NCBI GenBank assembly: GCA_016763915.1
Contig: JAESSX010000126.1
Span: 1-5,821 of the forward strand
Direction of reading: 5' to 3'
Length of the DNA: 5,821 nucleotides
Source of the DNA: Rhodospirillales bacterium
Lineage (GTDB): Bacteria > Pseudomonadota > Alphaproteobacteria > Rhodospirillales_A > Casp-alpha2
Shown piece after piece: positions 1 through 5,821 of the stretch. The notes beneath the pieces are model-generated. The model was not told where the DNA came from, did not search any database, and saw nothing but the letters and a program-made list of their open reading frames with translations. Made by a program: the position numbers and the translations under genes. Within the stretch, counting starts at the first letter, position 1. Every line of letters starts with the position of its first letter.

Positions 1-39
1 CCCGGAACGCACGATCTGAACCGGCAAACGGGACCGCTT

Positions 40-243
40 TTATCCGCCCTCCCCATCCGCAGGAGCATACCCCCGGCCCTGCAAGGCGAGCAAACCCACC
101 AGGGCGACGGCGGTGATGGCAGCGCCTGCGTAAAATGTCGCCGACGGGCCGTCCCACAGCACCCCGGCGACCAGGTTGCCGCCCAATAACGCCAGTCCGG
201 TCACCAGGTTGAATATCCCGAACGCGGTGCCGCGTTTCCCTTT
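40..243 (-). pseudogene. C-terminal remnant of an MFS transporter
   Basis: Reading the minus strand down to the TAA at 40-42 gives about 67 residues, starting KGKRGTAFG and ending YAPADGEGG. The RGTAFGIFNLVTG motif followed by two hydrophobic stretches (FGIFNLVTGLALLGG..., then ATFYAGAAITAVALVGLLAL) is typical of helices 11 and 12 of 12-helix major facilitator superfamily transporters, inner-membrane proteins that move small solutes. A full-length member has about 400 residues, so more than 80% is missing. Upstream on the minus strand the frame meets a TAA at 250-252, and neither that frame nor the neighbouring ones continue the MFS sequence. There is no start codon or ribosome binding site for the fragment. 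Base composition changes sharply to AT-rich at about 241, which points to a recombination or insertion breakpoint rather than slow decay. The family call is firm; the substrate cannot be inferred. Confidence 0.8.
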
Positions 244-354
244 ATGATTTTATCTTCTTGTAGTCATTCTTCTTTGTTAATATAGGGTATTGTTCCCGGC
301 TTTTGCTGCCGGACGATTGCGTCTGGCGAAAATACTCCAGTGATTGTTTTAATC

Positions 355-381
355 GGCCCGCTGCCAACGGGCCCATTTTTT
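355..381 (+). terminator. Intrinsic terminator-like hairpin before the response regulator
   Basis: GGCCCG (355-360) pairs perfectly with CGGGCC (368-373) around a 7-base loop and is followed by C, A and six T (376-381), the form of a rho-independent terminator on the plus strand. A second small hairpin, CCGGC/GCCGG (296-300 and 308-312), lies upstream. No gene is visible on the plus strand before it, so it may end a transcript whose gene was lost, or act as an attenuator in the leader of the response regulator gene. It ends only 6 bases before ATG 388, which argues against the longer GTG 340 start. Confidence 0.5.
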
Positions 382-387
382 CCCATT

Positions 388-906
388 ATGCCGATGAAAA
401 ATTTTGATCTTTCACACCTTACGGGCCTGATTATAGAGAAGAACCAACCCATGAGGGCGATGCTCAGGGGAATTCTCCGCGAACTCGGGATAAAAAAAAT
501 TTGTGACGCCTCCTCCCCTGAAGCCGGGTTTGAGTCGTTTAACAATGATGAACCTGACTTCGTTCTTGTCGACTGGTCGCCCGATTTCGACGGAATTGGA
601 TTGCTCAATAGAATCCGTACGGACCCGGAAAGCCACAATCCCTTTGTCCCTGTCATCATGGTTACGGCCCATAGCGAGGCTGAACGGGTCATTGAGGCCC
701 GGGATGCCGGCATGACGGAATATTTATCCAAACCGATTTCCGCGATTAGGCTGTATCAGCGAATTTCGGCCATCGTGGAATCCAAACGCCCCTTTATTCG
801 TGTTTCGGAGTTTTTCGGCCCTGACCGGCGCCGCAAAACAGTAGGAATCATGGACAATGACCGGCGTGAAAGCACCCCGGTTTCGGATGAGGAAACCGAC
901 CAATAA
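388..906 (+). CDS. Single-domain response regulator (CheY-like receiver, FGPDRRR tail) with altered Mg2+ site
   Basis: The protein has 172 residues if it starts at ATG 388; ATG 394 is equally likely, since no clear Shine-Dalgarno precedes either. An in-frame GTG at 340 would add 16 residues but would place the terminator hairpin inside the gene. Residues about 10-130 form a REC domain: phosphoacceptor Asp62 in LVDW, Thr93 in VTAHS and Lys115 in LSKPIS are all present. The tail FGPDRRRK (143-150) is typical of a common alphaproteobacterial family of stand-alone receivers. The last 20 or so residues are charged and probably disordered. There is no DNA-binding or enzymatic output domain, so it probably acts by protein contact in the cytoplasm or as a phosphorelay intermediate. 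The usual acidic pair (ED) of the Mg2+ site reads Glu17-Lys18 (IIEKN). The gene is poorer in GC than typA (29/60 at 481-540), perhaps a sign of separate origin. Family assignment is strong; the pathway is unknown. Confidence 0.9.
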   Translation: MPMKNFDLSHLTGLIIEKNQPMRAMLRGILRELGIKKICDASSPEAGFESFNNDEPDFVLVDWSPDFDGIGLLNRIRTDPESHNPFVPVIMVTAHSEAERVIEARDAGMTEYLSKPISAIRLYQRISAIVESKRPFIRVSEFFGPDRRRKTVGIMDNDRRESTPVSDEETDQ

Positions 907-928
907 AATCCGCGGAAGATAGCGGCTG

Positions 929-950
929 CAAAGAATAGATTTCTTTGTTT
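929..950 (+). terminator. Weak terminator-like hairpin after the response regulator
   Basis: CAAAGAA (929-935) and TTCTTTG (941-947) are perfect inverted repeats with a 5-base loop, followed by TTT. The 7-bp stem is AT-rich and the T tract short, so termination would be weak. It lies 22 bases after the TAA of the response regulator gene, the right place for its 3' end. Confidence 0.35.
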
Positions 951-1393
951 GGGATCGGAATTTCCGGCTTTTCGCACACCCCCCGCCGATCCGCACGATG
1001 CCGTAAATGCCGGCTCCGCCCGAACAACCGCGCCGATTAACCATCGGTTACAAAACTTCACACAATTCCCCTTCTATTTCATCGGACGATTACGAGCACA
1101 GCCTAAATCAGGTCCGGTTATAGAAATCATTGCGGTAACGGGAATTCGAACACATCGGGTGTTTTGACGTTCCCCCGGAACCCGTCCCGGCCGCAAATCG
1201 ACAGCCATAATCTCCAACGTCCGGGGATTTCCCGTGGCAATGCCGAAGCAAAGGAATGTCTGCCAATAGCCCAAAGGAACCATTGTGAAGTTGTCGGATG
1301 GGCGCCGTTCCCTGCACCAGGCGTGGACATTACAGACTTTGCTGCACGGTCATTAACGCCATGATCCCGAATAATAACAACGCGCAATCCAAA
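951..1393. other. Gene-free spacer between response regulator and kinase
   Basis: I see no convincing gene here. Short open frames exist on both strands (for example 949-1167 plus and 1127-1387 minus), but none has a Shine-Dalgarno, a recognisable motif or a natural protein composition. Small dyads occur: CCGAT/ATCGG (1033-1037 and 1043-1047), overlapping TAACC/GGTTA (1038-1042 and 1046-1050), and GTTCC/GGAAC (1169-1173 and 1177-1181). The kinase promoter should lie here, but I could not find a clear -35/-10 pair. The stretch could be decayed coding DNA; nothing in it can be named. Confidence 0.5.
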
Positions 1394-1398
1394 GAGGA
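1394..1398 (+). promoter_or_regulatory. Ribosome binding site deciding the kinase start
   Basis: GAGGA ends 6 bases before ATG 1405, a good Shine-Dalgarno spacing. The in-frame TTG at 1402 would leave only 3 bases, so ATG 1405 is the preferred start. Confidence 0.7.
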
Positions 1399-1404
1399 CG
1401 TTTG

Positions 1405-3567
1405 ATGCTTTCCGTTACCATTCTGGGCCTTTCCATTGCCCTCCAGTTTTTTGCGGCGGTCCTGGCGCTTCGCCTTATCCGGACTACGGAAAGGTGGTGG
1501 GCATGGAGTTTCGTCGCCATCGCCTTAACGCTTATGGGGGTGAGACGATCCATCACGTTTTACCGTGTTGTTTCCAATGATGCCTCTTTGCCCGTCGATA
1601 TCAGCGCAGAACTGGTTGGCCTCGGCATCTCTGTTCTCATGGTCTCCGGGGTTCTTATGATCGGCCCCCTTTTCAAACACATGAAGCAAAGCAAAAAACA
1701 CCTGCACAGCATCATCGACAACTCGCCGTCGTACATCGTCCTCAAGGACAGGAATGGGCGCGTTCAGATCGGCAACAGGAAATACGGCAACGTTTTCAAC
1801 CTCCAGGTACCGGACATCATCGGCAAGACATCCATGGAGTTTCTGCCTGAGACCATTGCGAAAAATTCCCGCGCCCATGATCGAAGGGTCCTGGAGATGC
1901 AATCCGAACTCACCGTGGAAAGGCGGATTCCAACCGAACAGGGAATGCGCGATTTCATTGTCACCAAGTTTCCCATTCTCGACGAGGAAGACGCCGTGGT
2001 CGGACTGGGGACCATCGGCACCGACATCACCGAGCGCAAACAGGCGGAAGAGAAAGTCCGCAAGCTGTCCCAAGCGGTGGAACAGAGCGCCGCCCAGGTG
2101 ATCATCACCGATGCCGGCGGCACCATCGAATTCGTCAATCCGAAGTTTGTCGAAGTGACCGGCTACAGCGCCGAGGAAGCGATCGGGAAGACCCCGCGCA
2201 TTTTGAAATCCGAGCATACTTCGGCGAAGACACACAAGGAGCTATGGGCCGCCATCACCTCAGGCCAGGTGTGGCGGGGGGAACTGCAAAACAAGCGCAA
2301 GGACGGAAGCCTGTATTGGGATTCTTCCTCCATATCGCCGATCAAGGCCCCCGACGGCAAGATCACGCATTATCTCTCAATCAAGGAAGACATCACCGAG
2401 TACAAACTCATTGAGGCGCAACTTCGCCAGGCCCAGAAGATGGAAGTCGTCGGCCAGTTGACCGGCGGCGTCGCCCACGACTTCAACAACCTGCTGGGGG
2501 TGATGATGGGCAACTCCGAGAGATTGGAAGACGAGATTGGGGAAAATGAAAATGCCCGGCACCAGTTAAAGGCAATCCAGCAGGCCGTGGACCGTGCCGC
2601 ATCCCTAACCAACCGTCTGTTGGCCTTCTCCCGCCAACAGACCCTGTCCCCGCGGCCAACGGCTGTTAACGGTCTGGTGCTTGGCCTTGAAGACATGCTT
2701 CAACGCACACTCGGGGAGACGATAGAGTTGCAGGCGGTTCTCGGATCAGGAACGTGCGACGCCATGATTGACCCGCACCAGTTCGAGAACGCCCTGATCA
2801 ATCTGGCGGTCAACGCGCGCGACGCCATGCCGCAAGGCGGGAAGCTGACCATCGAGACCGCCACCGTCACCCTGGATGAGGCCTATGCGGAGCAGCACCA
2901 AGAAGTGACGCCGGGCGACTATGTCATGGTCGCGGTGAACGACACCGGCACCGGGATGCCGCCGGAGGTTCTGGAGAAAGTGTTCGAGCCGTTCTTCACC
3001 ACCAAGGACGTCGGAGAAGGCAGCGGATTGGGCCTGAGCATGGTCTACGGTTTTGTGAAACAATCCAACGGGCACGTCACGATCTTCGGCGAGGTCGGCC
3101 ACGGCACCACGGTCAAACTCTATATGCCGCGCTCCCGGGAAGCCGTAACCCGAAAAGACGCCGACAAGGACACACCGAAATTTGCCCCGGGATCGGAACG
3201 TATCCTGGTTGTCGAGGACGATGAAAGTGTGCGGGAAATCCCGGCAACCATTCTCCGGGACCACGGCTACGAGGTTGTCGAGGCGGCAGACGCCAGGCAA
3301 GCGGTCCGGCACCTGAAGGACGGTCCGCCCTTCGACCTGCTGTTCACGGACATTGTCCTGCCGGGCGGCATGAACGGCGTCGAGATCGCGGAACAGGCGA
3401 TACGGATACAGCCCGGCATCAGGGTTCTCTACACCACCGGCTATGCGGAAAACTCGGTTGTCCATCACGGCCGGCTGGACCCGGCCAACACCCTGGTCAA
3501 CAAACCCTACCGGCGCGCCGAACTTCTTGAGAAGGTCCGCGCAATGCTCGACGGCAAGGACGTCTGA
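1405..3567 (+). CDS. Membrane-bound hybrid sensor histidine kinase (PAS-PAS-HisKA-HATPase-REC)
   Basis: This is a 720-residue inner-membrane sensor kinase that should autophosphorylate on His and pass phosphate to its own receiver. Three hydrophobic segments (about 3-25, 32-46 and 68-90) form an N-terminal membrane module with little periplasmic sequence. Two PAS domains follow (about 98-210 and 224-334), each ending in a D-I-T-E motif (DITERK, DITEYK). The HisKA block [11 protein letters not shown] carries phosphoacceptor His358. The ATPase domain shows the N box [14 protein letters not shown] (462-475), G1 DTGTGM (513-518), FEPFFTTK (527-534) and G2 GSGLGL (539-544). The C-terminal receiver (about 598-715) has Glu604/Asp605, phosphoacceptor Asp649 in FTDIVLPG, Thr678, Lys700 and the HGRLDP motif. 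All catalytic residues are present, so it looks active. The signal is unknown: no haem or flavin ligand motif is obvious in either PAS domain. No DNA-binding output exists, so the phosphate probably moves on to an Hpt protein or another receiver. It appears monocistronic. The response regulator upstream is a possible but unproven partner. Confidence 0.95.
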   Translation: MLSVTILGLSIALQFFAAVLALRLIRTTERWWAWSFVAIALTLMGVRRSITFYRVVSNDASLPVDISAELVGLGISVLMVSGVLMIGPLFKHMKQSKKHLHSIIDNSPSYIVLKDRNGRVQIGNRKYGNVFNLQVPDIIGKTSMEFLPETIAKNSRAHDRRVLEMQSELTVERRIPTEQGMRDFIVTKFPILDEEDAVVGLGTIGTDITERKQAEEKVRKLSQAVEQSAAQVIITDAGGTIEFVNPKFVEVTGYSAEEAIGKTPRILKSEHTSAKTHKELWAAITSGQVWRGELQNKRKDGSLYWDSSSISPIKAPDGKITHYLSIKEDITEYKLIEAQLRQAQKMEVVGQLTGGVAHDFNNLLGVMMGNSERLEDEIGENENARHQLKAIQQAVDRAASLTNRLLAFSRQQTLSPRPTAVNGLVLGLEDMLQRTLGETIELQAVLGSGTCDAMIDPHQFENALINLAVNARDAMPQGGKLTIETATVTLDEAYAEQHQEVTPGDYVMVAVNDTGTGMPPEVLEKVFEPFFTTKDVGEGSGLGLSMVYGFVKQSNGHVTIFGEVGHGTTVKLYMPRSREAVTRKDADKDTPKFAPGSERILVVEDDESVREIPATILRDHGYEVVEAADARQAVRHLKDGPPFDLLFTDIVLPGGMNGVEIAEQAIRIQPGIRVLYTTGYAENSVVHHGRLDPANTLVNKPYRRAELLEKVRAMLDGKDV

Positions 3568-3756
3568 GCGGCCGGACTTAAGCCCTGTGCGCCCCGGTTA
3601 AAGCGATCTCCGCATTGCAATGCGCGGTGCCGCAAATGTCCGGGCCGGGCCAAAAGCGGCCATAGCCAATGATCCCGAAAATGGTCCGCCATGATGGGCC
3701 GCGCGCTGGGCATCGGGTTGGCGGACGACAACCCTCGCAATAGTTTTGTTTTTCCC
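3568..3756. other. Gene-free spacer after the kinase, with hairpins
   Basis: No gene is supported. Minus-strand open frames here overlap the kinase end and show no family motif or ribosome binding site. GTCCGCCA (3684-3691) pairs perfectly with TGGCGGAC (3719-3726), and inside it GATG (3693-3696) can pair with CATC (3711-3714). A T-rich stretch begins about 18 bases later (3744 onward), too far for a standard intrinsic terminator. The kinase transcript may still end here. Confidence 0.4.
3611..3624. repeat. 14-bp perfect palindrome
   Basis: CGCATTGCAATGCG is its own reverse complement, centred 50 bases after the kinase stop codon. Uninterrupted dyads of this size are typical of dimeric repressor sites, but no promoter is evident beside it, so a function is only a possibility. 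Confidence 0.5.
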
Positions 3757-3786
3757 TTGACAATGGCGCATAAATAAGACTATATT
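3757..3786 (+). promoter_or_regulatory. Strong sigma-70-type promoter reading into the repeat region
   Basis: TTGACA (3757-3762, a perfect -35) and TATATT (3781-3786) are separated by 18 bases. With the C before each box this also fits the alphaproteobacterial CTTGAC/CTATAT pattern. Transcription would start near 3793 and run through a hairpin, the 10-bp repeats and the 11-bp array. No protein gene lies within the next 470 bases, so the product could be a non-coding RNA or a very long typA leader. Confidence 0.6.
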
Positions 3787-3815
3787 CTGTCATTCGTTTT
3801 TTTATAGGAATTTCA

Positions 3816-3839
3816 CCAGAAAACCCGGCTTGTTTTCGG
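3816..3839 (+). other. Hairpin covering a Shine-Dalgarno-like sequence
   Basis: GAAAAC (3819-3824) pairs with GTTTTC (3832-3837) around a 7-base loop; CC (3816-3817) and GG (3838-3839) extend the stem past a bulged A. The GG is part of GGAG (3838-3841), which precedes three ATGs. This may be chance, since no real gene follows. Confidence 0.3.
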
Positions 3840-3841
3840 AG

Positions 3842-3871
3842 AAATGACGCAAAATGACGATAAATGACGAC
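3842..3871 (+). repeat. Three 10-bp tandem repeats (AAATGACGNN)
   Basis: AAATGACGCA, AAATGACGAT and AAATGACGAC follow each other without a gap (3842-3851, 3852-3861, 3862-3871). A further exact AAATGACGAT lies at 3938-3947 and runs into the first unit of the 11-bp array. Because the unit is 10 bases long, the three ATGs are in three different frames. All give very short peptides (7, 21 and 13 residues), so coding is unlikely. Confidence 0.8.
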
Positions 3872-3941
3872 TTTTTCGCCCGTTGCGCATCGCAGATTCC
3901 TTTGAATTCAAGGCCTTAGGCCTGTATCGGTGCGAAAAAAT

Positions 3942-4073
3942 GACGATATCGGGACGACTCGCCGACGATACCGGGACGATTTCCCGACGATTTCCCGACG
4001 ATTTCCCGACGACGTCCCGACGATATCGGGACGGTATCGGAACGGTATCGGGACGGTATCGGGGTGGTATCGG
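3942..4073. repeat. 11-bp tandem repeat array, twelve units in exact register
   Basis: Units start every 11 bases from 3942. In order: GACGATATCGG, GACGACTCGCC, GACGATACCGG, GACGATTTCCC three times, GACGACGTCCC, GACGATATCGG, GACGGTATCGG, AACGGTATCGG, GACGGTATCGG and GGTGGTATCGG. GACG is nearly constant. The first half tends to end in CCC and the second half in TATCGG. Two degenerate units in the same register may precede the array (3920-3930 matches GACGGTATCGG at 9 of 11), and a partial one follows at 4074. There are no spacers, so this is not a CRISPR. Since 11 is not a multiple of 3, every frame reads the same permuted 11-residue peptide; long open frames on both strands are a by-product. 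The period is close to one helical turn, and the array ends 33 bases before the typA promoter, so it may bind protein on one face. That role is inferred. Confidence 0.95.
4013..4033. repeat. Inverted repeat at the turning point of the 11-bp array
   Basis: CGTCCCGA (4013-4020) and TCGGGACG (4026-4033) are perfect inverted repeats with a 5-base centre (CGATA). The centre is where the array switches from units ending CCC to units ending CGG. Further paired blocks recur outward every 11 bases (for example 4006-4009 with 4037-4040, and 3993-3998 with 4048-4053), so much of the array can fold into one long imperfect hairpin. Confidence 0.65.
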
Positions 4074-4106
4074 GACGGCTTATCGACAGCCATGCCCGCG
4101 CGCGGT

Positions 4107-4134
4107 CTTGACTTAGGCGCCCCGTTGCCTATAT
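4107..4134 (+). promoter_or_regulatory. Likely typA promoter
   Basis: CTTGAC (4107-4112) and CTATAT (4129-4134) match the alphaproteobacterial housekeeping promoter pattern exactly, with a 16-base gap instead of the usual 17. Transcription should start near 4141, giving a leader of about 120 bases before the typA start codon. Confidence 0.6.
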
Positions 4135-4148
4135 CAAGCGCCCACCGG

Positions 4149-4171
4149 GCCGTTCCGCCGCATCGGACGGC
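4149..4171 (+). other. Hairpin at the 5' end of the typA leader
   Basis: GCCGT (4149-4153) and CCG (4155-4157) pair with CGG (4164-4166) and ACGGC (4167-4171), with one bulged T and a 6-base loop. It lies just after the predicted transcription start and could protect the mRNA end or pause polymerase. Confidence 0.4.
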
Positions 4172-4217
4172 TTTGGCATCCCGACACCGTTACCGTTCCC
4201 GCCGGCCTGGGCTTTGT

Positions 4218-4248
4218 CCCCGCCATAAGGCGCGGGATTTGTTTTTTT
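4218..4248 (+). terminator. Terminator-like hairpin in the typA leader (possible attenuator)
   Basis: CCC-CGCC (4218-4224) pairs with GGCG (4229-4232) and, past one bulged C, GGG (4234-4236), around an ATAA loop. ATTTG and seven T (4242-4248) follow, the form of an intrinsic terminator. The T tract ends 3 bases before the typA Shine-Dalgarno. A transcript from the promoter at 4107 must cross it to reach typA, so it is either an attenuator or a stop for transcripts from the repeat region. An alternative pairing, TCCCGC (4197-4202) with GCGGGA (4232-4237), would take up its 3' arm. Confidence 0.5.
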
Positions 4249-4251
4249 CCT

Positions 4252-4256
4252 AAGGA
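4252..4256 (+). promoter_or_regulatory. typA ribosome binding site
   Basis: AAGGA ends 8 bases before TTG 4265. No ATG or GTG lies nearby in frame, and the family's conserved N-terminus begins right after the TTG, so this site supports the TTG start. Confidence 0.75.
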
Positions 4257-4264
4257 TTAAGACG

Positions 4265-5821
4265 TTGGATATCCGCAATATCGCCATCATCGCCCACGTT
4301 GACCACGGTAAGACGACCCTGGTCGATGTTCTGCTTCGCCAAAGCGGCCTGTACCGCGACAACCAACAGGTCGAGGAACGGGTCATGGACAGCAATGAAC
4401 TGGAAAAGGAGCGCGGCATCACCATTCTCGCCAAGTGCGCGTCGGTGGAATGGAAGGGCGTGCGCATCAACATCGTCGATACTCCCGGCCATGCCGATTT
4501 CGGCGGCGAGGTGGAACGCATTCTGGGCATGGTCGACGGCGTTCTGCTGCTGGTCGATGCCTCCGAAGGGCCGATGCCGCAAACCAAATTCGTCACCCAG
4601 AAGGCTTTGTCCCTCGGCCTCAAGCCGATCGTCGTCGTCAACAAGATCGACAAGCCCGACGCCCGGCCCGACGCGGTCCATGACGAGGTCTTCGACCTGT
4701 TCGCCATCCTCGACGCCAACGAAGAACAACTGGACTTCCCGATCCTGTTCGCCTCGGCCAAGCAGGGCTGGGCCTCCGAAGAAGCCGACGTTCGAAACGA
4801 CAACATGGACTGCCTGTTCGATAAGGTCCTGGAGTGCGTTCCCGCCCCCGATGTCGATCCCGACGACCCCTTCAGCATGTTGGTGACGACGCTGGAAAGC
4901 GACCCCTTCCTGGGCCGCATCCTGACCGGGCGCATTGCGTCGGGCGCGGTGTCCGTCAACGCCACCATGCAGGCGCTGAACCGCGACGGCGACAAGGTCG
5001 AACAGGCGCGCGTCACCAAGATCCAGGCCTTTCACGGGCCGACCCGCACCGAGGTCACGTCGGCCAGCGCCGGCGACATCGTTTCCATCGCCGGGTTCCC
5101 CGAGGCGACCGTCGCCGATACGCTGTGCGACCTGAGCGTCACCCAGGCGATCCCCGCCGAGCCGATTGATCCGCCGACCCTGGCCATGGTGTTTTCCATC
5201 AACGATTCCCCGTTGGCCGGGCGCGACGGCAAAAAGGTCACCTCGCGCGTCATCCGGACGCGGCTGATGGACGAAGCCGAAGGCAACGTCGCCATTCAAA
5301 TCCGCGAAACCGACAACGGCAACGGCTTCGAAGTGGCGGGCCGGGGGGAATTACAGTTGGGCGTCCTGATCGAGACCATGCGCCGCGAAGGCTTCGAACT
5401 GTCCATCAGCCGGCCCCGGGTGCTGACCCGCGAGGATCCGGACACCGGCCAGATCCTGGAGCCCTTTGAAGACGTGCTGGTCGATGTGGACGAGGAATAT
5501 TCCGGCGCCGTGGTCGAGGCGATCTCGAAACGCAAGGGCCGGATGGAGGAAATGCTCCCGTCCGGCGGCGGCAAGGTGCGGCTTCGGTTTGTAGCACCCT
5601 CGCGCGGCCTGATCGGCTATCACGGCGAATTCATGACCGAAACGCGGGGCACCGGCATCATGAACCGCATGTTCCGGGAATACGGCCCGCACGCCGGACC
5701 CGTAACCGGGCGCCACAACGGGGTGCTGATTTCCAATGCCGGCGGCAACAGCGTCGCCTATACGCTGATGAACCTGGAGGAAAGAGGCGCGATGTTCATC
5801 GATTCCGGCGTCGCCGTCTAC
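4265..5821 (+). CDS. typA: Translational GTPase TypA/BipA, 3' end outside the window
   Basis: The first 519 codons are present; the family usually has about 600 residues, so some 85-90 are missing. TypA is an EF-G-like GTPase that binds the ribosome and is needed for 50S assembly and growth under stress or in the cold. GTP-binding motifs are intact: AHVDHGKTT (10-18), RGITI (50-54), DTPGH (72-76), NKID (126-129) and SAK (164-166). The beta-barrel domain 2 covers about 205-290. Domain III includes [12 protein letters not shown] (309-320) and [10 protein letters not shown] (359-368). Domain V includes [12 protein letters not shown] (445-456). The TypA-specific C-terminal domain begins near 480 and is cut by the window end. 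The start is TTG, read as Met; [16 protein letters not shown] matches the usual N-terminus. GC content is high and codon use looks native. The gene follows its own promoter and a leader with a terminator-like hairpin. Open frames on the opposite strand (4129-5716) are shadows. Confidence 0.97.
   Translation, partial: MDIRNIAIIAHVDHGKTTLVDVLLRQSGLYRDNQQVEERVMDSNELEKERGITILAKCASVEWKGVRINIVDTPGHADFGGEVERILGMVDGVLLLVDASEGPMPQTKFVTQKALSLGLKPIVVVNKIDKPDARPDAVHDEVFDLFAILDANEEQLDFPILFASAKQGWASEEADVRNDNMDCLFDKVLECVPAPDVDPDDPFSMLVTTLESDPFLGRILTGRIASGAVSVNATMQALNRDGDKVEQARVTKIQAFHGPTRTEVTSASAGDIVSIAGFPEATVADTLCDLSVTQAIPAEPIDPPTLAMVFSINDSPLAGRDGKKVTSRVIRTRLMDEAEGNVAIQIRETDNGNGFEVAGRGELQLGVLIETMRREGFELSISRPRVLTREDPDTGQILEPFEDVLVDVDEEYSGAVVEAISKRKGRMEEMLPSGGGKVRLRFVAPSRGLIGYHGEFMTETRGTGIMNRMFREYGPHAGPVTGRHNGVLISNAGGNSVAYTLMNLEERGAMFIDSGVAVY

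Noticed and set aside
258..286. Possible promoter TTGTAG, 17 bases, TATAGG
   Set aside because: Only half of each box matches in an AT-rich junction where such matches are expected by chance, and the terminator-like hairpin at 355-381 would follow it.
340..387. GTG 340 as start of the response regulator
   Set aside because: It lacks a Shine-Dalgarno, would place the terminator hairpin in the coding region, and adds a hydrophobic, proline-rich extension not expected before a receiver domain.
1140..1165. Sequence resembling a tRNA T-arm on the minus strand (GGGAATTCGAACA)
   Set aside because: The flanking bases do not pair as a T stem, and no acceptor stem or anticodon arm could be found, so neither a tRNA nor an attachment site is supported.
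1127..1387. Minus-strand open frame of 86 codons between the response regulator and the kinase, and other small frames nearby
   Set aside because: No recognisable motif, no Shine-Dalgarno and competing open frames on both strands; most likely chance.
2746..3468. Minus-strand 240-codon open frame inside the kinase gene, and the long minus-strand frames inside typA
   Set aside because: They lie opposite strongly conserved domains of real genes in GC-rich DNA, where antisense frames are commonly open; their translations show no family motifs.
3942..4073. CRISPR array
   Set aside because: Units are 11 bp, directly adjacent and without spacers; no cas genes are present.
3883..4253. Open frames across the 11-bp array on both strands (for example 3883-4116, 3930-4253 and minus 3908-4093)
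   Set aside because: They result from the 11-bp period, which keeps all frames open and gives the same permuted peptide. There is no ribosome binding site, and one of them overlaps the typA promoter and leader.

Overview
The window looks like chromosomal DNA of an alphaproteobacterium, most likely of the Rhodospirillales or a relative. Three things suggest this: a stand-alone receiver protein of the type ending in FGPDRRR, a hybrid histidine kinase whose receiver carries the HGRLDP motif, and promoters close to the alphaproteobacterial CTTGAC/CTATAT pattern. The typA end is GC-rich (hand count 40/60 G+C at 4621-4680). The first 1.4 kb is clearly poorer (29/60 at 481-540). The taxon is an inference.

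Layout. Bases 40-243 (minus strand) hold the last two membrane helices of an MFS transporter that breaks off abruptly at an AT-rich junction. A terminator-like hairpin (355-381) comes next, then a single-domain response regulator (388-906). About 500 bases without a convincing gene follow. A membrane-anchored PAS-PAS-HisKA-HATPase-REC hybrid histidine kinase runs 1405-3567. The gene-free stretch 3568-4264 is the most unusual part. It holds a 14-bp perfect palindrome, a strong sigma-70-type promoter with no gene behind it, three 10-bp tandem repeats, and twelve 11-bp tandem repeats in exact register (3942-4073). After these come a second promoter and a leader with a terminator-like hairpin just before the Shine-Dalgarno of typA (bipA), which starts at TTG 4265 and runs off the end of the window (519 codons present).

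How the genes relate. The kinase and the receiver protein are both phosphorelay components on the same strand, but a gap of about 500 bases and a weak hairpin separate them, so a partnership is only possible. TypA is a ribosome-associated GTPase with no evident functional link to them. The receiver protein is notable because the second acidic residue of its Mg2+ site is lysine, the same type of change as the activating D13K substitution of E. coli CheY. The repeat region and the typA leader are the best candidates for undescribed regulatory elements. I found no complete new multi-gene system.
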